Shown here: piece by piece, positions 23,165 through 35,079 of the stretch
Layout of the letters: each line of letters starts with the position of its first letter
Numbering within the stretch: the first letter of the stretch is position 1
Assembly: GCA_003255025.1 (NCBI GenBank)
Contig: QANY01002976.1
Span: 186,001-250,000, forward strand
Reading direction: 5' to 3'
DNA: 64,000 nt
DNA from: Datisca glomerata
Taxonomy: Eukaryota > Streptophyta > Magnoliopsida > Cucurbitales > Datiscaceae
Translations under genes and position numbers: made by a program
Notes under the pieces: generated by a model
What the model was told of the DNA's origin: nothing
The model's input: only the letters and a program-made list of their open reading frames with translations
The model's database searches: none

Positions 23165-23890
23165 GCATCTTAATTTATGTTTGCTTTCTTCCCTTTCTTG
23201 TTCTTACTTTTTCCCTTACCATTGATCTTCTTCCTCTTGTTACTCTTAACATCACTGGAAGAAGGCTTTTGCTTGACAACATTTGTCTTGTCCTCTTTGG
23301 TCATTCTAAGGTTAAGTGACTCAAAAGTCTACAGTTCATTCAACAATTGGGTCATGTTGAATTACAACTTGTTCATAACATAGTTGGTCGTGAACACAGA
23401 TAAAGCTGGTGTGAGCGACTCAAGTATAATGTTAACTTAGGTCCGCTCATCAATGGTCATCCCATGTTGCCTCGTGCATTATGTTGATCATGTTCAAAAC
23501 ACGTTCTCGCACAGAAGTACCCTTTTTCTCATCTTAGTCGTCATATAGCTCCTAGTGGTCTCATGATGACTTTAATCAGACTGATGCCTAAACATCGCAT
23601 GTAGAGATTCCATAATCTCATAGGTAGTCTCCATGCTTTCATCTTGGTTCTGAGAACATCATTCATGCACAAGCATGTAACACTCCGCCTTGTTGTTTGA
23701 TATGATCCAAGCAACATATGCGTCCGTAAGATTCTTAGGGACATTAACAGCGGGCTCCTCATGACATTACTCAGTAAGAACGAACTTATAGTTCACAAAT
23801 CAGCATTAAGTTCATATTTGATTTCTAACGTACGAAATTATCACTATTCAATTTTTCAAGAGCGAGTAAAACAGTAACAGAGTTGCCCAT
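23165..23890 (-). pseudogene. F gag remnant
   Basis: Minus-strand ATG at 23890 starts MGNSVTVLLALEKLNSDNF, a typical copia gag start. It is followed in shifting frames by VNVPKNLTDAYVAWIISNN, ETTYEIMESLHAMF and further on a lysine-rich tail (SNKRKKINGKGKSKNKKGKK). Several stops are present (for example within VR*KSNMNL). It ends at the junction near 23165. Confidence 0.7.
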
Positions 23891-25874
23891 GATAGACATA
23901 ATAATGATAACTGAAATTTAAAACATACAAGATTCAATATAATTGATAAATATCTAGAATTCGAAAAGTAAACATGATGCATGAATGCAACGTAATAAAC
24001 ACACAAAATTAACATTTACTAATCATGATAAAATAACTCAACAATTAATGTGTTGTCTTAGGGTCACTCAGATTAACCTTAGACTGTCTATGAGACATTT
24101 TCATCCTTATTAATTAAAACTTTAAATATCTCTATTTTCTCTTTTAACAATAAGGTATCGCATATTCGGTCAAGTCACAACTATCCCCCAGAAAGCTTAA
24201 TTGTGACTTTGTGAATGTAACCTATCATTTCAGATTTCATGACTTTATTTAGAATATGTCGCCTTAGGCTCGGTCAAAGCTAAACTACACCACTTCCTCC
24301 TATCTTCTTAAGCAGTCCAACCTTGGTATTGGTACTGCTCGAAACCTTTCTTAGGGAGATGAAAACAAAGCCTTCTCGAGGCCCTCAATGTACCTCATGG
24401 TGTTATACTAATAATGGAGACCGTAAGTTACATTGACATGAAAACTTTCTCCCACTCACTATTTTAGGACTATGTGTTTTCATTTTTAACTAATTAACTA
24501 ATGTCAAATTAATTACTAGTTAAAATAATAACCCTATGAATATCTAATAATCAGTTATGTCAATCTTATTGGTCTAAGTTCATTTAACCTGTTAAAGCGT
24601 CTAATTCATAATTAGGTAAACTTAGATTAACTAATTAATTATATTCATCAAACTTTAATAAAACTACTTTACTATAGTCGGTTATCTTAAAGATTACTAT
24701 AGCCCTTAATGTTGTGTGATTACTAAAATTTAACTAATTAAAACCTAGCAGTTTATATACAATAGATTGCTTAAGACAATCCATAAATCATGTTTCTACT
24801 TATGAGATGCATGCATGATTAAATAAACTTGTGTGAGATTTTCATGTATGACATGTGATCAACTAATGCATGAACATGTTATCAAATATAACAATTAAAA
24901 TAATTTTTTAACAATTAATAAAATAATAATAGACTGAGTGACTGTTGTGTATTTTTAAATTACAACCATTGAAATAAAGAAATAAAATTACAAAGCAGAC
25001 TTCAAGAATAAATATTTCTAAAATATTGCCTTCTCATTCCGATGTCTATCTTCATAATCTTCAAGCTTTAAACAAAAATCTATTTAATTAAGAAAAACTA
25101 TTTTTCTTAATTAAAATTAATTTCTATAATTATCCATTTAAAATTAGCTGGCTTTGACTTAGTCAAATAAATATTTTATTTGATTTGATCAAACTTTGGT
25201 CAATCTCAATCAACCTATTAATTTCTAATTTTTATAAAATTAAAAACTAAAAATTTAATTTTAAAATCACATTAATTTCAAAATTTGAAAGGATAACAGA
25301 TAGATTCAGGATTATCACAAAAATCTATAGTGATAGGGTTGGTTGGTATCAGGATTTATGTGAAACTTCTCTAAATATGACAACGGTTACCACCAACCAC
25401 CATCACCATCGTCTACCGGCGCCGGCCATTGCCGCCGACCACAGCCACCGCCGATTTTTCAGTGATGTCACCAGAACAGTAAATTTTGGCGACATTGCCA
25501 GAAATATAGAATCAGTGGCGCCAGTGCCAGAAATTCCAATTCTGGGTGCCGGTGCAGGACTTCTTCCTATTTCTTTTCTTTTTCCTCCATCGCTCATCTC
25601 GTGCTCTTCTCGTGATCGGAATAATTACAACAAATATTCAAACTAAAATTACAAAAATTCGTACACCCCAAAACAGCTTACACATGATCTAAGGAAAAAC
25701 AAAAGATCAAAACTAACTCAATAATCACCATACAATTAACGATCTGTTATTTTTCATACATTTAAGATACATAACCATCCATTCATTCATACGTATCTTA
25801 TATTATATGAATAATGTAAGAAAACCTACACAACATTTAACATATAAATCTATAAAGACCATTTTGATATCACT
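23891..25874 (-). other. F leader region, AT-rich, with a GC-rich patch
   Basis: Nearly 2 kb between the F primer site and F gag. Most is AT-rich with no ORF. At 25400-25600 there is a GC-rich patch (CCGGCGCCGGCCATTGCCGCC) rich in TGGCG/CCGCC words; a similar CGGTGACG-rich patch occurs in the B1 and B2 leaders. The length suggests a further unrecognised insertion. Confidence 0.4.
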
Positions 25875-26545
25875 TGTTGGTCGTCGCGGCGCGTGCGCAG
25901 CGGAAGTATGTGGCGCTCGGCCATTAAAAAAATTAAACATTTAATAAAAAATTGAGTCATTTAGTAAAACAAAATCGTGCAACGGTACAATAACAAAAAA
26001 ATATTTTTTTGAAAACACTTTTTGAGAAATTGTGTTATTCTTTCAACTATTGATTAACGAACTGATTCTCTGATTTTTCATTGATTATCTGATCAACTGA
26101 TCAACTCTTGTCATTAGAATAAAATCTGTATCTTATTTTAGATAATGACGTATCAGATATTTAGGGATAATTAAAAAATAAAAATAATATTTAATTTCAA
26201 ATTACCAGTACAATGGGACCCACTATATAACGGTGCACACCCTAAACTGTGTAGTATAAAGGTGACTCGGGGACCATGGATCTATAATCCTAAGTTCTAA
26301 TAAACTAGATTATTAATTAAACTCTTTAATTAAATAATCTTATTTTTCAATTTCATTATTACTCCACTATAACTATAGAACTACACTCTTAGAGATTATA
26401 GATTATATTTGCAAAATATTCCCGTATAGTCTGCTGATATAATTAATTCATGTAGTTATGCCCTCCAATTATTGGTTCGTAAATTAAACTGGTCAAAATT
26501 ATTGTTTTACCCTTCTAATTACCTCTTGATCATTAAGTATCATTA
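25875..26545 (-). repeat. F LTR, truncated
   Basis: It is the reverse complement of part of LTR C: for example the TTGACCAG, CCAATAATTGGAGG and CCATGGTCCCC blocks of C occur here in the other orientation. About 0.7 kb of the start is absent. The end GACCAACA with an adjacent PBS-like sequence defines the 3' border of the family. Confidence 0.7.
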
Positions 26546-27509
26546 AACCGGGTGAATCGGCTCGTCAATGCTCGGCCCAGGCAGTTTACGGGCTGGTCAA
26601 TGGCTTTTTCAGACGGTTCATGAGCCGGTTTCAGGTTGGGCCACTAGAATTTTGGAGAGGCGAGAGGCCTGGAATGAACCGTTGAACCGGCCTATGAATT
26701 CACGGGACGGGCCTGAGACGATCCAGTCCAGGTTGACTAACAGGCCGATTCCAGTTAAATAACTGAACCGGTCCATTTTGTTTTCCTTTAATGTGTTGTA
26801 ATTCTCAAAAATTTCAAATGGGAATAGCTGAACCTTAATGGGGAATGAGTGAACTGTATGGATTACTACTAAACTATATGGAAGTCATGTTACTTTCTTC
26901 TAATTATTTTATTTTATTGCTTTACTAACTCAATAGAAAAACTTGTAATAATAAGTAAAATATTTATTTTATTTATTAAATTCATAAAATTGTAATATTC
27001 ATATTCACGTAAAATCTAAAAATATAATAAATAATAATTAATTAATTTATAAGTCATGTTTATTAATAAAATAAAAAAATATTAAGAATATTAAGCCAAT
27101 ATTTTTTAAAGTTTCAATGAATTTTATTTTTCATTGAATAAAATATTCATTTAAATAAAAAATATTATTTTTATTTAATTAAGTACGTTTATCTCAAAAA
27201 TATATTATGTGAAGTTTCGATAAAATGTGTTAAAAGATAATAAGAATATATTATAAACAATATATTAACAAAACTTGTCTTGGTCTATTGGTAAGGGTTG
27301 TAATTTATAAGGAAGATGTCAATGGTTCAAACTTTAATACACATAATGTTCAATTTTTTAGATTAAAAGAGTGGATTCACGGGCCAGGCCGGTTCAAGCC
27401 TACAATGCCTCACGGGCCGAGCCTAGCATCCAAGCCGAGCTATAGGTCTTGGATGCAAGGCCCGATTTTACAGGTCAAACTGGCCTACTTGCCACATGTA
27501 CCTCTGATG
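26546..27509. other. Unassigned block with GC-rich ends inside A
   Basis: About 235 bp of GC-rich sequence with CGGGCTGG, GAGCCGG and GGGCCAC words, then about 0.6 kb of very AT-rich DNA, then about 130 bp again with CGGGCCAGGCCGG and CACGGGCCGAGCC. At 27281-27334, TGGTCTATTGGTAAGG and GGTTCAAAC lie about 40 bp apart, resembling tRNA-like A and B boxes. It may be a small DNA transposon or a SINE-containing relic; no duplicated target was found. Confidence 0.35.
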
Positions 27510-28240
27510 TGTTAAATTTGACTATTTCAACTGAGTGTAATGGAGAGGACAACATTGCTATTGGAAATGGCTAAACTTTACCTATTCTCATTCAGGTTAT
27601 GAATGCTCACCTACTGCTTCTCATAATTTTTCTTTAGATCCAATCTTTAGGGTTCCTGATATTACTTCAAATCTTCTTTAAGTTCATCAGTGTTGTGTTA
27701 CTAACAATTGTCAATTTGTCTTTGATGCTGACTTATTTTTCATTCAGGACAAAGCCTCAAGTCAAATTTTGTTTCAAGGACCGAGTGAAATTTGTCTTTA
27801 TCATGTTTCCAGATGTCTTTCAAGTCCATTTACCACTGCTAAGTCATCTTCTGTTGCATTACTTGGTGCAAAGGTGTCTATTCTATGTAGCACAATAGGT
27901 TAGGTCACCCATCCAACAATATTGTTACTTCCATTTTGAATAAGCATGTTACTATTTACACTATTACGATATCACACACCGTTTCTTCTTTACGATATCA
28001 CACACCATTTCTTCTTTACCTTTAAAGTTGATATATAATGATGTATGAGGTCCATCTTCTATACTTTCAATTTTTGGATATAAATACTATGTGTCTTTTG
28101 TGGATGACATGAGTAAATATACTTTGTTGTTTCCTTTATTTCAAAAATATGATAAGTTTGCCATATTTTAATGATTTCAACCTTTTATTGAGAACTTATT
28201 ATCTTCCAAAATTAACATCAATTGGACCAAAAACTTGTAT
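27510..28240 (+). pseudogene. A pol: protease end, pre-integrase and integrase start
   Basis: In copia order and in the A orientation: EDNIAIGNG (after the protease), FRVPDITSNLL, NNCQFVFDADLFFIQD, SSQILFQGPS, then integrase with LIYNDVWGPSS, GYKYYVSFVDDMSKYTLLFP and QKYDKF. The first integrase Asp regions (DVWG and VDD) are visible. Frames shift near 27570-27590, and stops occur near 27680 and 27898. B2 begins at about 28254 within the integrase. Confidence 0.75.
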
Positions 28241-28253
28241 GATTCAGAAGTAT

Positions 28254-31200
28254 ACTTCAATCGAATGTTGATCGAGAATTGTGTGTGGGCTCTCAAAACA
28301 ATTGGAGAAGAAAAATCAGATTTTTCCTTCTCCTCTGTGTATTTCGGCAGCAACTAGGGGAAGGGAGAGAAACTTTGTTTTCTCTGCTCTGTGTAATCAC
28401 ACACTGTGTTAGGGTTAGGGATGCCACCCTATTGCCATCATTTCTATAATAATTTTAGAATTTACACATATACCCCTATATGTTACATTACCTAAAATTC
28501 ACCTTATAATATTTGCTATTACCGAAAATTGCATATCTCCCTAGAGTTAATGTCGTGTCTGAATTCATCAATCTAAATTGATAAATTAAATTAATCTCCA
28601 TCAATTAATTAATTAATTTTATAAACTAATTATCTAATAATTATGAAATAACCAATTAATTAATTTGAACATTAATTACTTACTCTTCATTAATAAAGTG
28701 ACAACACCCATTATATATGGGTTCGGGAAATATATCTTGGTTCAAAACACGTTTTTGGTCCAATTGGTGTTATTTTTCATTCATGTCCTTATGAGCTACT
28801 ACTGAGACTGAGTGGACCCACATGAATAAAGCTATAAGACTCAAATACTTGGCGCATTTATCTCTATAAATTTCTGACCTATTTAATTCTGATATCGTAC
28901 GACTCCACTATAGGTCTGATGTTGAATCAACTCTCATTTCATGCGCACTACATTTTCTGTTGGTGCAAATAATATGATTCACGCAACTCCAATATAGTTG
29001 AATCATGATCCTAATAGCTGAGGTATTGTACGACAATTCGAACTCACACCTTTACCATATCAAATATTATAATTAACTAAGCCAAGTTTCACATTTACCT
29101 CAAGATTAAGGTAATTATAAAAATACTCTTATAGGTGTAACAATTAGATTTATGGCTAGATAAATGGCTTTTCTCTAAACTAATTGGTTACTGGTCTATT
29201 CAACATGTTCCACAACATGTCTAACTCAACCGTTAGAATCTCCACCCACATGTCCCAAGATCGACATCCTTTGTTTCAGAAAAGTTTGTAGGGAAGACCC
29301 ATATATCTTTACTCTTCTTACGTTGACAATAGTTCAAGAACTTGAGTAAATTATAAACACACTTTAATTAATAAAAAAAAACTTTCATTCATTCATTAAA
29401 TTTAGTAATACAAAATGTCAGATAAATAACTAAGTAATCATAAATAGTTATTACACTCTACTTTATAAACATAATTTCAACAATCTTCCACTTGAACTAA
29501 AGTATGAGTGTACAATCTTATATCCCCATGCCCTCTAGATGACCATGTAAGACTTTACTGCTTAAAGTCTTCGTGAATGGATCTGTCAGGTTGTTGACTG
29601 TTAATATGTGTGTTACTACAACATCTCAATGTTGTACAATCTCTCTAATCAGGTGATACTTACGTTCTATATGTTTGGATCTTTGGTTCCTTCAAATTTG
29701 CTACAGCCCCACTGTTATCACAATAAGTGTCATTGGCTTGTCAGCTTCTGGAACAACTTCCGGAGTCTTCAAGAACTTTTTAAGTCATACAACCTTCTTT
29801 GCATCTTCACAAGCTGTCACATACTTAGCTTCCATGGTAGAATCAGCAATGCAAGATTGCTTGATACTTCTCCACACAACTGCTCCACCATTCAAGATAA
29901 ACAACAATCTTGAGGACCTTTTAGAATCCTTATCTGCTTGGAATTCAAAATCTGTATACCGCGTCATATTCAGGTCAGTACCTGAATACACAAGCATGTA
30001 GTTCCTTGTTCTCCTAAGATACTTAATGATATGCTTGACGACACTTCAATGCTCGAGTCTAAGATTAGATTGGAAATGGCTCACACGCCCACCGCGTAGC
30101 AAATGTCTGGTCTAGTGCAAAGTATTGAGATTTCCTACAGCTGAGGCATAAAGAATCTTTCTCATGTCTTCCTCTTCTTGAGGAGTCTTGGGAGACTGTT
30201 CCTTGGAGAGGTTGACTCCATGCCTGAAAGGAAGATATCCCTTCTTGGAGTTTTTCATACTGAAGTGATCCATCACCTTATCAATATAAGTGGGGGTGAC
30301 GTCCGGCGTAGGCGGCAACGGCAGCGACGGTGATGGTTTTCGATGGTGACCTTTCGAGGCGGCGATAGAGTACATGGAATTTAAAAAATACAACTTCTTT
30401 ACAAGAAAATAAATTACATAAAATCCTATGCCTCAATTTCGGCGTACATCATTTCAAGAATTGTAAAACAAAATGCCTAGAGCCAATAGATCGAGATCCA
30501 TTCATAAAACACATTCAAAACTATTTTGAATTTAACATACAAAATAATATGCCAATATCAAAACATCCAGTGATACATACATTTAAAAACTAAATATGCA
30601 CAATCAAGAACCCAAGGCTCAGATACCAATTGTTGGATCAGGTTTTAAAATTTAAGGAAAAATCAATGAACCACGAACGATTCGTGGGTGGAAAATCAAA
30701 ATATTTTCACATTAATCATTTAATCATATTAATTATTAAAACCATACTTACGATTATGCATACTTATTTAAACATATTAAATAGAAGTAAAAATGATTTA
30801 TTTCTTATGTCGTATCGGAGAATTTCTGACTTGGTGGAATCCAATTGATTGTCTTTATGTTCTTCGTTCTTCGTAAAACTCGAATGAGTCTTCACACCAA
30901 CAATCACTAATAGGATTTATAAGTATATCTCAATTGGATGTTGATCAGGAATTGAGCGTGGGCTCTGAAAATAACTGGAGAAGAAAAATCAGATATTTCC
31001 TTCTCCTCTGCGTATTTCGGCGACAACTAGGGGGAGGGAGAGAAACTGTGTTTTCTCTGCTTTGTGTAATCACACACTATGTTAGGGTTATGGATGCTAC
31101 CCTATTTACATCCCTTATATAATATTTACGGAATTTTCACATATACCTCTATATATTAAATTATCAAAAATTCACCCCCTAATATTCGCAATTGCCAAAA

Positions 31201-31375
31201 TTGCTTATCTCCCTAGAGTCAATATTGTGTTCAAATTCATCAATCTAAATTGATAAATTAAATTGATATCCATCAATTAATTTTATTTACTAATTACCTA
31301 ATAATTAGAAAATGACCAATTAATTAATTTGAATGTTAATTACTTACTCTTCACTAATTAAGTGACAACACTCCA
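28254..31375 (-). mobile_element. Internally deleted copia element B2, inside A
   Basis: Second copy of the B1 family. The left LTR runs from about 28254 (first ~115 bp missing) to ATTTCAACA at 29491; the internal part is 29492-30630; the right LTR starts TGTTGGATCAGG at 30631 and is cut off at 31375. The primer site reads TTGGTATCTGAGCCTTGG on the minus strand, closer to the initiator-Met site than in B1. The internal region is the same short RT-end plus RNase H segment as in B1, with the same joint to a GC-rich leader. Both outer LTR ends are lost, so no target duplication can be seen. Confidence 0.82.
29500..30300 (-). pseudogene. B2 pol fragment: end of copia RT plus RNase H
   Basis: The minus strand has MDHFSMKNSKKGYLPF, NLSKEQSPKTPQEEEDMRK, NYMLVYSGTDLNMTRYTDFE, SSRLLFILNGGAVVWRS and CIADSTMEAKYVTACEDA, i.e. 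the copia RT end and RNase H. It aligns with the B1 fragment along its length but lacks a short piece around the TRPDICYAV motif. Stops and frame changes are present. Confidence 0.8.
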
Positions 31376-32229
31376 GCCTCAATTTGGGATTGCTACAATC
31401 CCAAGCCTGAGTGGGGCTTAAAATGGCCATCCCTTACAGTTTAACCGGACCAGCCTGAACTAGTCCACCTGATAAAAGTGAACCGGTCTGGTCTGAGCCA
31501 GCCCGGTCTGAACCGTTTGACCCAAAGTTTATCATTTAACTTATGGGCCTGATATATTATTTTCCGACCTTGCTCAGACTGCTGCACTTAATAATATCTC
31601 TTTTATTTTATGATATTGAAAATGTTTTATATTGTTTTATTTCAAAATAATTTAGTTATTATATTTTTAGATTTCTGGCCATTAATTGTTTAGTTCATTC
31701 TTCCGCTTCAGGTAAGTGAATTTTTATCGTAATGTGACCCATGTGTGATAAATTCCTATGCTTTGTGTAGGAATTTACATCATAGTAATGTGACGCACGT
31801 GCGATAAATGTAATATGTGTTATTCTCATCAGTTTTAATTGCTATAAGCATGTTATGTTCATATATATGTTTATGTAAATTGACTTATATAATGATGTGA
31901 CTCTGATATTATAATTGTATTATGTATTTATTATATGTTTAACCGTTTTTCAATAATTATTATATTTCATTAACACTTTGGTAATTGTTTATTGTTCTGT
32001 TATTAATTTGATTATCATGAGATAAATATTTGGGTATGACTAATTTTATGTTAGTATGTTATCATGTTTGATTCTGTTACATGTATCAGTATGCATTATA
32101 TGATTAATTATTATCATACGTTGGACTCTACAAGTTATGAAGTTAATTCAGTCAAGTGGTAATTAAGTAAGATATGAACTTAAGCACGACCCCTAGTTAA
32201 CAAGAAATCAGGATTGTTCACGTTTTGTT

Positions 32230-32490
32230 CTGTTATACGAACGGGGTGTCATATGCTCATGCTTTCGTCACATATAGGGCGTCATTTGTTCATGTTTTGG
32301 TCATACATAGGGTGTCATCTGTAAATATTTTATGTCACTCATGAGGTGTCGTCTGTTCACATTTTTTATCACCTATGAGTGTCATCTATTCTGTCGCACA
32401 ATGTGTGTCATCTGTTTCGTTGCCCGATGTGTGCCATCTATTTCATCGCCCAATGGGTGTCATCTGTTTCATCACCCAATTCGTCATGAT
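32230..32490 (+). repeat. Minisatellite inside the E LTR
   Basis: About seven imperfect units of roughly 35-45 bp contain GGGTGTCATCTGTTCATG or close variants (TGTGTGTCATCTGTTTCGT). The G2 LTRs have only isolated GGGTGTC / GACACCC elements at the corresponding place, so the array has expanded in E or shrunk in G2. Confidence 0.65.
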
Positions 32491-33220
32491 ATGTTTTAGT
32501 TAACGTGTGATCAGTTCTGAGCAGGTTAACTAGGGGATATTCCAAGACAATATATGAATAAGTTTGTTATATGATTCTGTTTGAGACATGTGTTATCTAC
32601 GTGCTATGTTAAACCATGCCATGATCAAGTATGTTACTTTATTTCATTTATGATATATGTCAACTTTAGTTATGTTATGTCATGACTGCATTTATGACAT
32701 GTGGATGCATGTTATTATGTGAGTTTGTTTACTGGGTATTTTAAAATACTCATCCCCCTTCAATTATTTATAATACAAATGGTGATGGCGAGTAGCATGA
32801 GTGGGAGACTTCTATAACTAGTTGAATTAGAGGAATTTATGTTTTCAGTTTATGAATTGATTTAAAATTTGGAAAAATGTTTTATGTTTAACTCAGTAGT
32901 TTATTTTACGTTATGTTTTTCTACGAATTATGATTAGTCAAAGCTTCATGAATTATGGATTTTAAGTTTTGACTTTATTTCAGTTTTTCAAGGTTTTATT
33001 ACTTATGAAACACTTTATCGCTTCCGTTATTTAATTATTAAGATTTCGATCATGGATAAGTTAATGCTTCCGCTATTTAAGGTCAAGGTTTTTCTATCAT
33101 GGGCAAATTAAGAATTTCAATTTGGGAATTTTCTCAAAATTAGGGTTTGTTTCGAATTGGGGATTTCAAAATTATGAAACTACAGTTATGTAAAACCCTC
33201 GGGGATCGGGGTATTACAGT

Positions 33221-33235
33221 TTGGTATCAGAGCAA
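33221..33235 (+). promoter_or_regulatory. E primer-binding site (initiator-Met tRNA type)
   Basis: TGGTATCAGAGCAAT lies two bases after the LTR end. TGGTATCAGAGC is the standard plant retrotransposon site complementary to initiator-Met tRNA. G2 has TGGTATCAAAGCAAT at the same position. Confidence 0.85.
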
Positions 33236-33444
33236 TGATTTTAGATTCTGTAGACCTTTCTTAGTGAAAAATATGGCATGTCACTCATTCGGCTCCTCTA
33301 TCACCTTACAAGTCAGGTACCCATGATATGTATGTTTTAATTATTGATTCAGTATGATGTGCTTTAGTTTCTTTATGACATGTTTGTTACGTATATGATA
33401 TATTTGCACAATAAGATTATGCTTTTGGTAAGTCTTGAATTTTA

Positions 33445-33705
33445 GTGGGTCGTAGAGTAAAGGTTGCCCCTACGAGAAACAACAATCATGCACCGGTCGA
33501 TCCTGCTACGAACTCTCCAGCAACCATGATAGAAATGTTTCAAGAATTTTTGGAGTTGTTGAGGCAGACAGCGATGACTCTCCCAGCTCAACTATAGCAA
33601 CTGCAACAGGTGACAACGATCGACGTGCAGCTGATCCACACCTTCAGGAGGCTGAACCAGCCCGAATTTGACTGTTACACCGAGCTGGAGGGTCGAAGGA
33701 AGCTG
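33445..33705 (+). pseudogene. E gag N-terminus
   Basis: Begins with GTG (probably a decayed ATG) and reads RRVKVAPTRNNNHAPVDP, then MIEMFQEFLELLRQTA and VQLIHTFRRLNQPEFD. The G2 gag has the same order (MVEMFQEFLELLRQTAAA, IQLIQTFRRLNPPEYD). One in-frame stop lies near 33596. Homology ends at about 33672 and the frame runs on into unrelated sequence. Confidence 0.75.
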
Positions 33706-35079
33706 AGCTTTTGTTTCCCAAACTCTTACCCTTCATTTTTTTGTAGGAGCATATTTCCTTCTAAGCTCATCTTTGCCTTAATGGCAGTACCCCTTGAGCT
33801 TCACATCCAATTATTCTGGTGGAAGGAAGATTGACTACCCCAAGCTTTCAGGTTCCTCCTGAGGGTTATTCCTCAGGCGGTGTGTCGGTCGCGAGCTCTT
33901 TTCCTATGAGTTTATCCACTTTATACGGGGTTTTAAGAGGAACATGTCTATGTATTTCACCATGAACAACCTGGTTCTACCAAAAATCTGAGTAAGGGGT
34001 CTCGTGACCATCTTTCCTCTCTCACTGGGCTTCATGTCCTAGCCTAGTTGCCGTCCGGATTCATTTTGGTCCCAGTCTCCTCAAGCTGTGGCATTTCTCT
34101 GGTGAGCCTTTGAGTAGCAGGGGAGAGCCATTTCCATACAAGGGACCGTTGTGATCTGGACGGCTACCACCTTATCTTTCCTCTCTTTACCAATTACCTC
34201 AGATATTACAGCCACTGTTTCTTCCTCCTTCGCTGTATAATCATTACGACGGAAGAAGGTCCTTCCTCCGTCGGGGAAATGGGTGAGTCCTGCCTCTCAT
34301 TCTGGACTTTGTCAGCATAGGGTGTCCAACTCATCCTCTCTTTGTAGGAGAGCGGATTTCAATTACTTTGAATATGTATGATTTTGTCGTCATCTCCACC
34401 GGCGGTGCCAACTATTTTGGCCAAAAATTACAACAATACAGATATTGGTTTCCCATGCTAATCATAGGCGATCTCTTGACCAGGGGAACCAACAACGGTG
34501 ATGTCATATGCGTCCTTCCCTCTGATGCTTGAGTCAGTATTTGGTCGACATTTTGGCATAATTTTCTTAGGAGACAGAATGAATATCTCTTTTGTTTATT
34601 GATAGGTGTATTAATACATGAGTCTTTAGGTGAGAGGAAACGTGTCGAAGAAACCTTTCAGAATCGTGTTAGGGAAGCCTCAAAATACATTATGCCTATC
34701 TTCAATTGGACATAAAGTAGGTGACCTTTAAATAAAGCGAGGCATTGATTGCCAAAGTGCCTTCGAAATGACCCGACGGGGGCTACCTTGACATCCTGTC
34801 ATGGTGATGAGAATTGTTGGGTGCTTGGCCTGTGAGGAGGTGCCATATGGGACATTACTTTCGGCGGCAATGATGATCGTACACTCACTGTTATCCGAGC
34901 TCTCCTCATGAACTTTGATCTCTCTTATATGTGCTCGAGTCTGTGTAACCTGAGCATCCTCAGTACTGACCAGGTGAGGTCGGTTCTTTTTCTTTGAAAC
35001 TTTCCTTTATCAGGTGCCTCCCTAATGCGATATAACATGAGTTGTTGCGTTATTGGCGGTTAGGAAGATATCCATAACA
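33706..35079. other. Unassigned block between E and the A reverse transcriptase
   Basis: About 1.37 kb of comparatively GC-balanced DNA. Plus-strand frames have recognisable-looking but broken stretches such as QVPPEGYSSGGVSVASSFP and RRKKVLPPSGKWVSPAS, separated by stops. The composition suggests former coding or LTR sequence of another retroelement, but I cannot assign a family. It replaces the remainder of A integrase and the start of A RT. Confidence 0.4.

Larger units (their letters stand above)
23165..26545 (-). mobile_element. Copia fragment F, minus strand, inside A
   Basis: In minus orientation it comprises the 3' part of an LTR (26545-25875, ending GACCAACA), a diverged initiator-Met primer site (AGTGATATCAAAATGG), a long leader and a decayed gag (23890-23165). 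The LTR belongs to the same family as C inside G1. The LTR start and everything after gag are missing, so it is a 5'-end relic. Confidence 0.7.
31376..33705 (+). mobile_element. Gypsy LTR-gag fragment E, same family as G2
   Basis: The LTR part ends with ACCCTCGGGGATCGGGGTATTACA at 33218, followed by the primer-binding site and the gag start. The end of the G2 LTR (minus strand) is nearly the same, and its gag N-terminus matches. Both LTRs also contain GAACCGG/GGTCTGGTC-rich DNA. The LTR start and everything past the first part of gag are missing; the left edge abuts truncated B2, the right edge an unassigned block. Confidence 0.78.

Noticed and set aside
25377..25646. 89-codon plus-strand ORF starting MTTVTTNHHHHRLPAP
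   Set aside because: It lies in a GC-rich patch of the F leader, with low-complexity residues and no promoter or homology; both strands are open there.
33610..33834. 74-codon plus-strand ORF
   Set aside because: Its first third is E gag, the rest runs by chance into the unrelated block after the breakpoint at about 33,672, so it is not a genuine gene.
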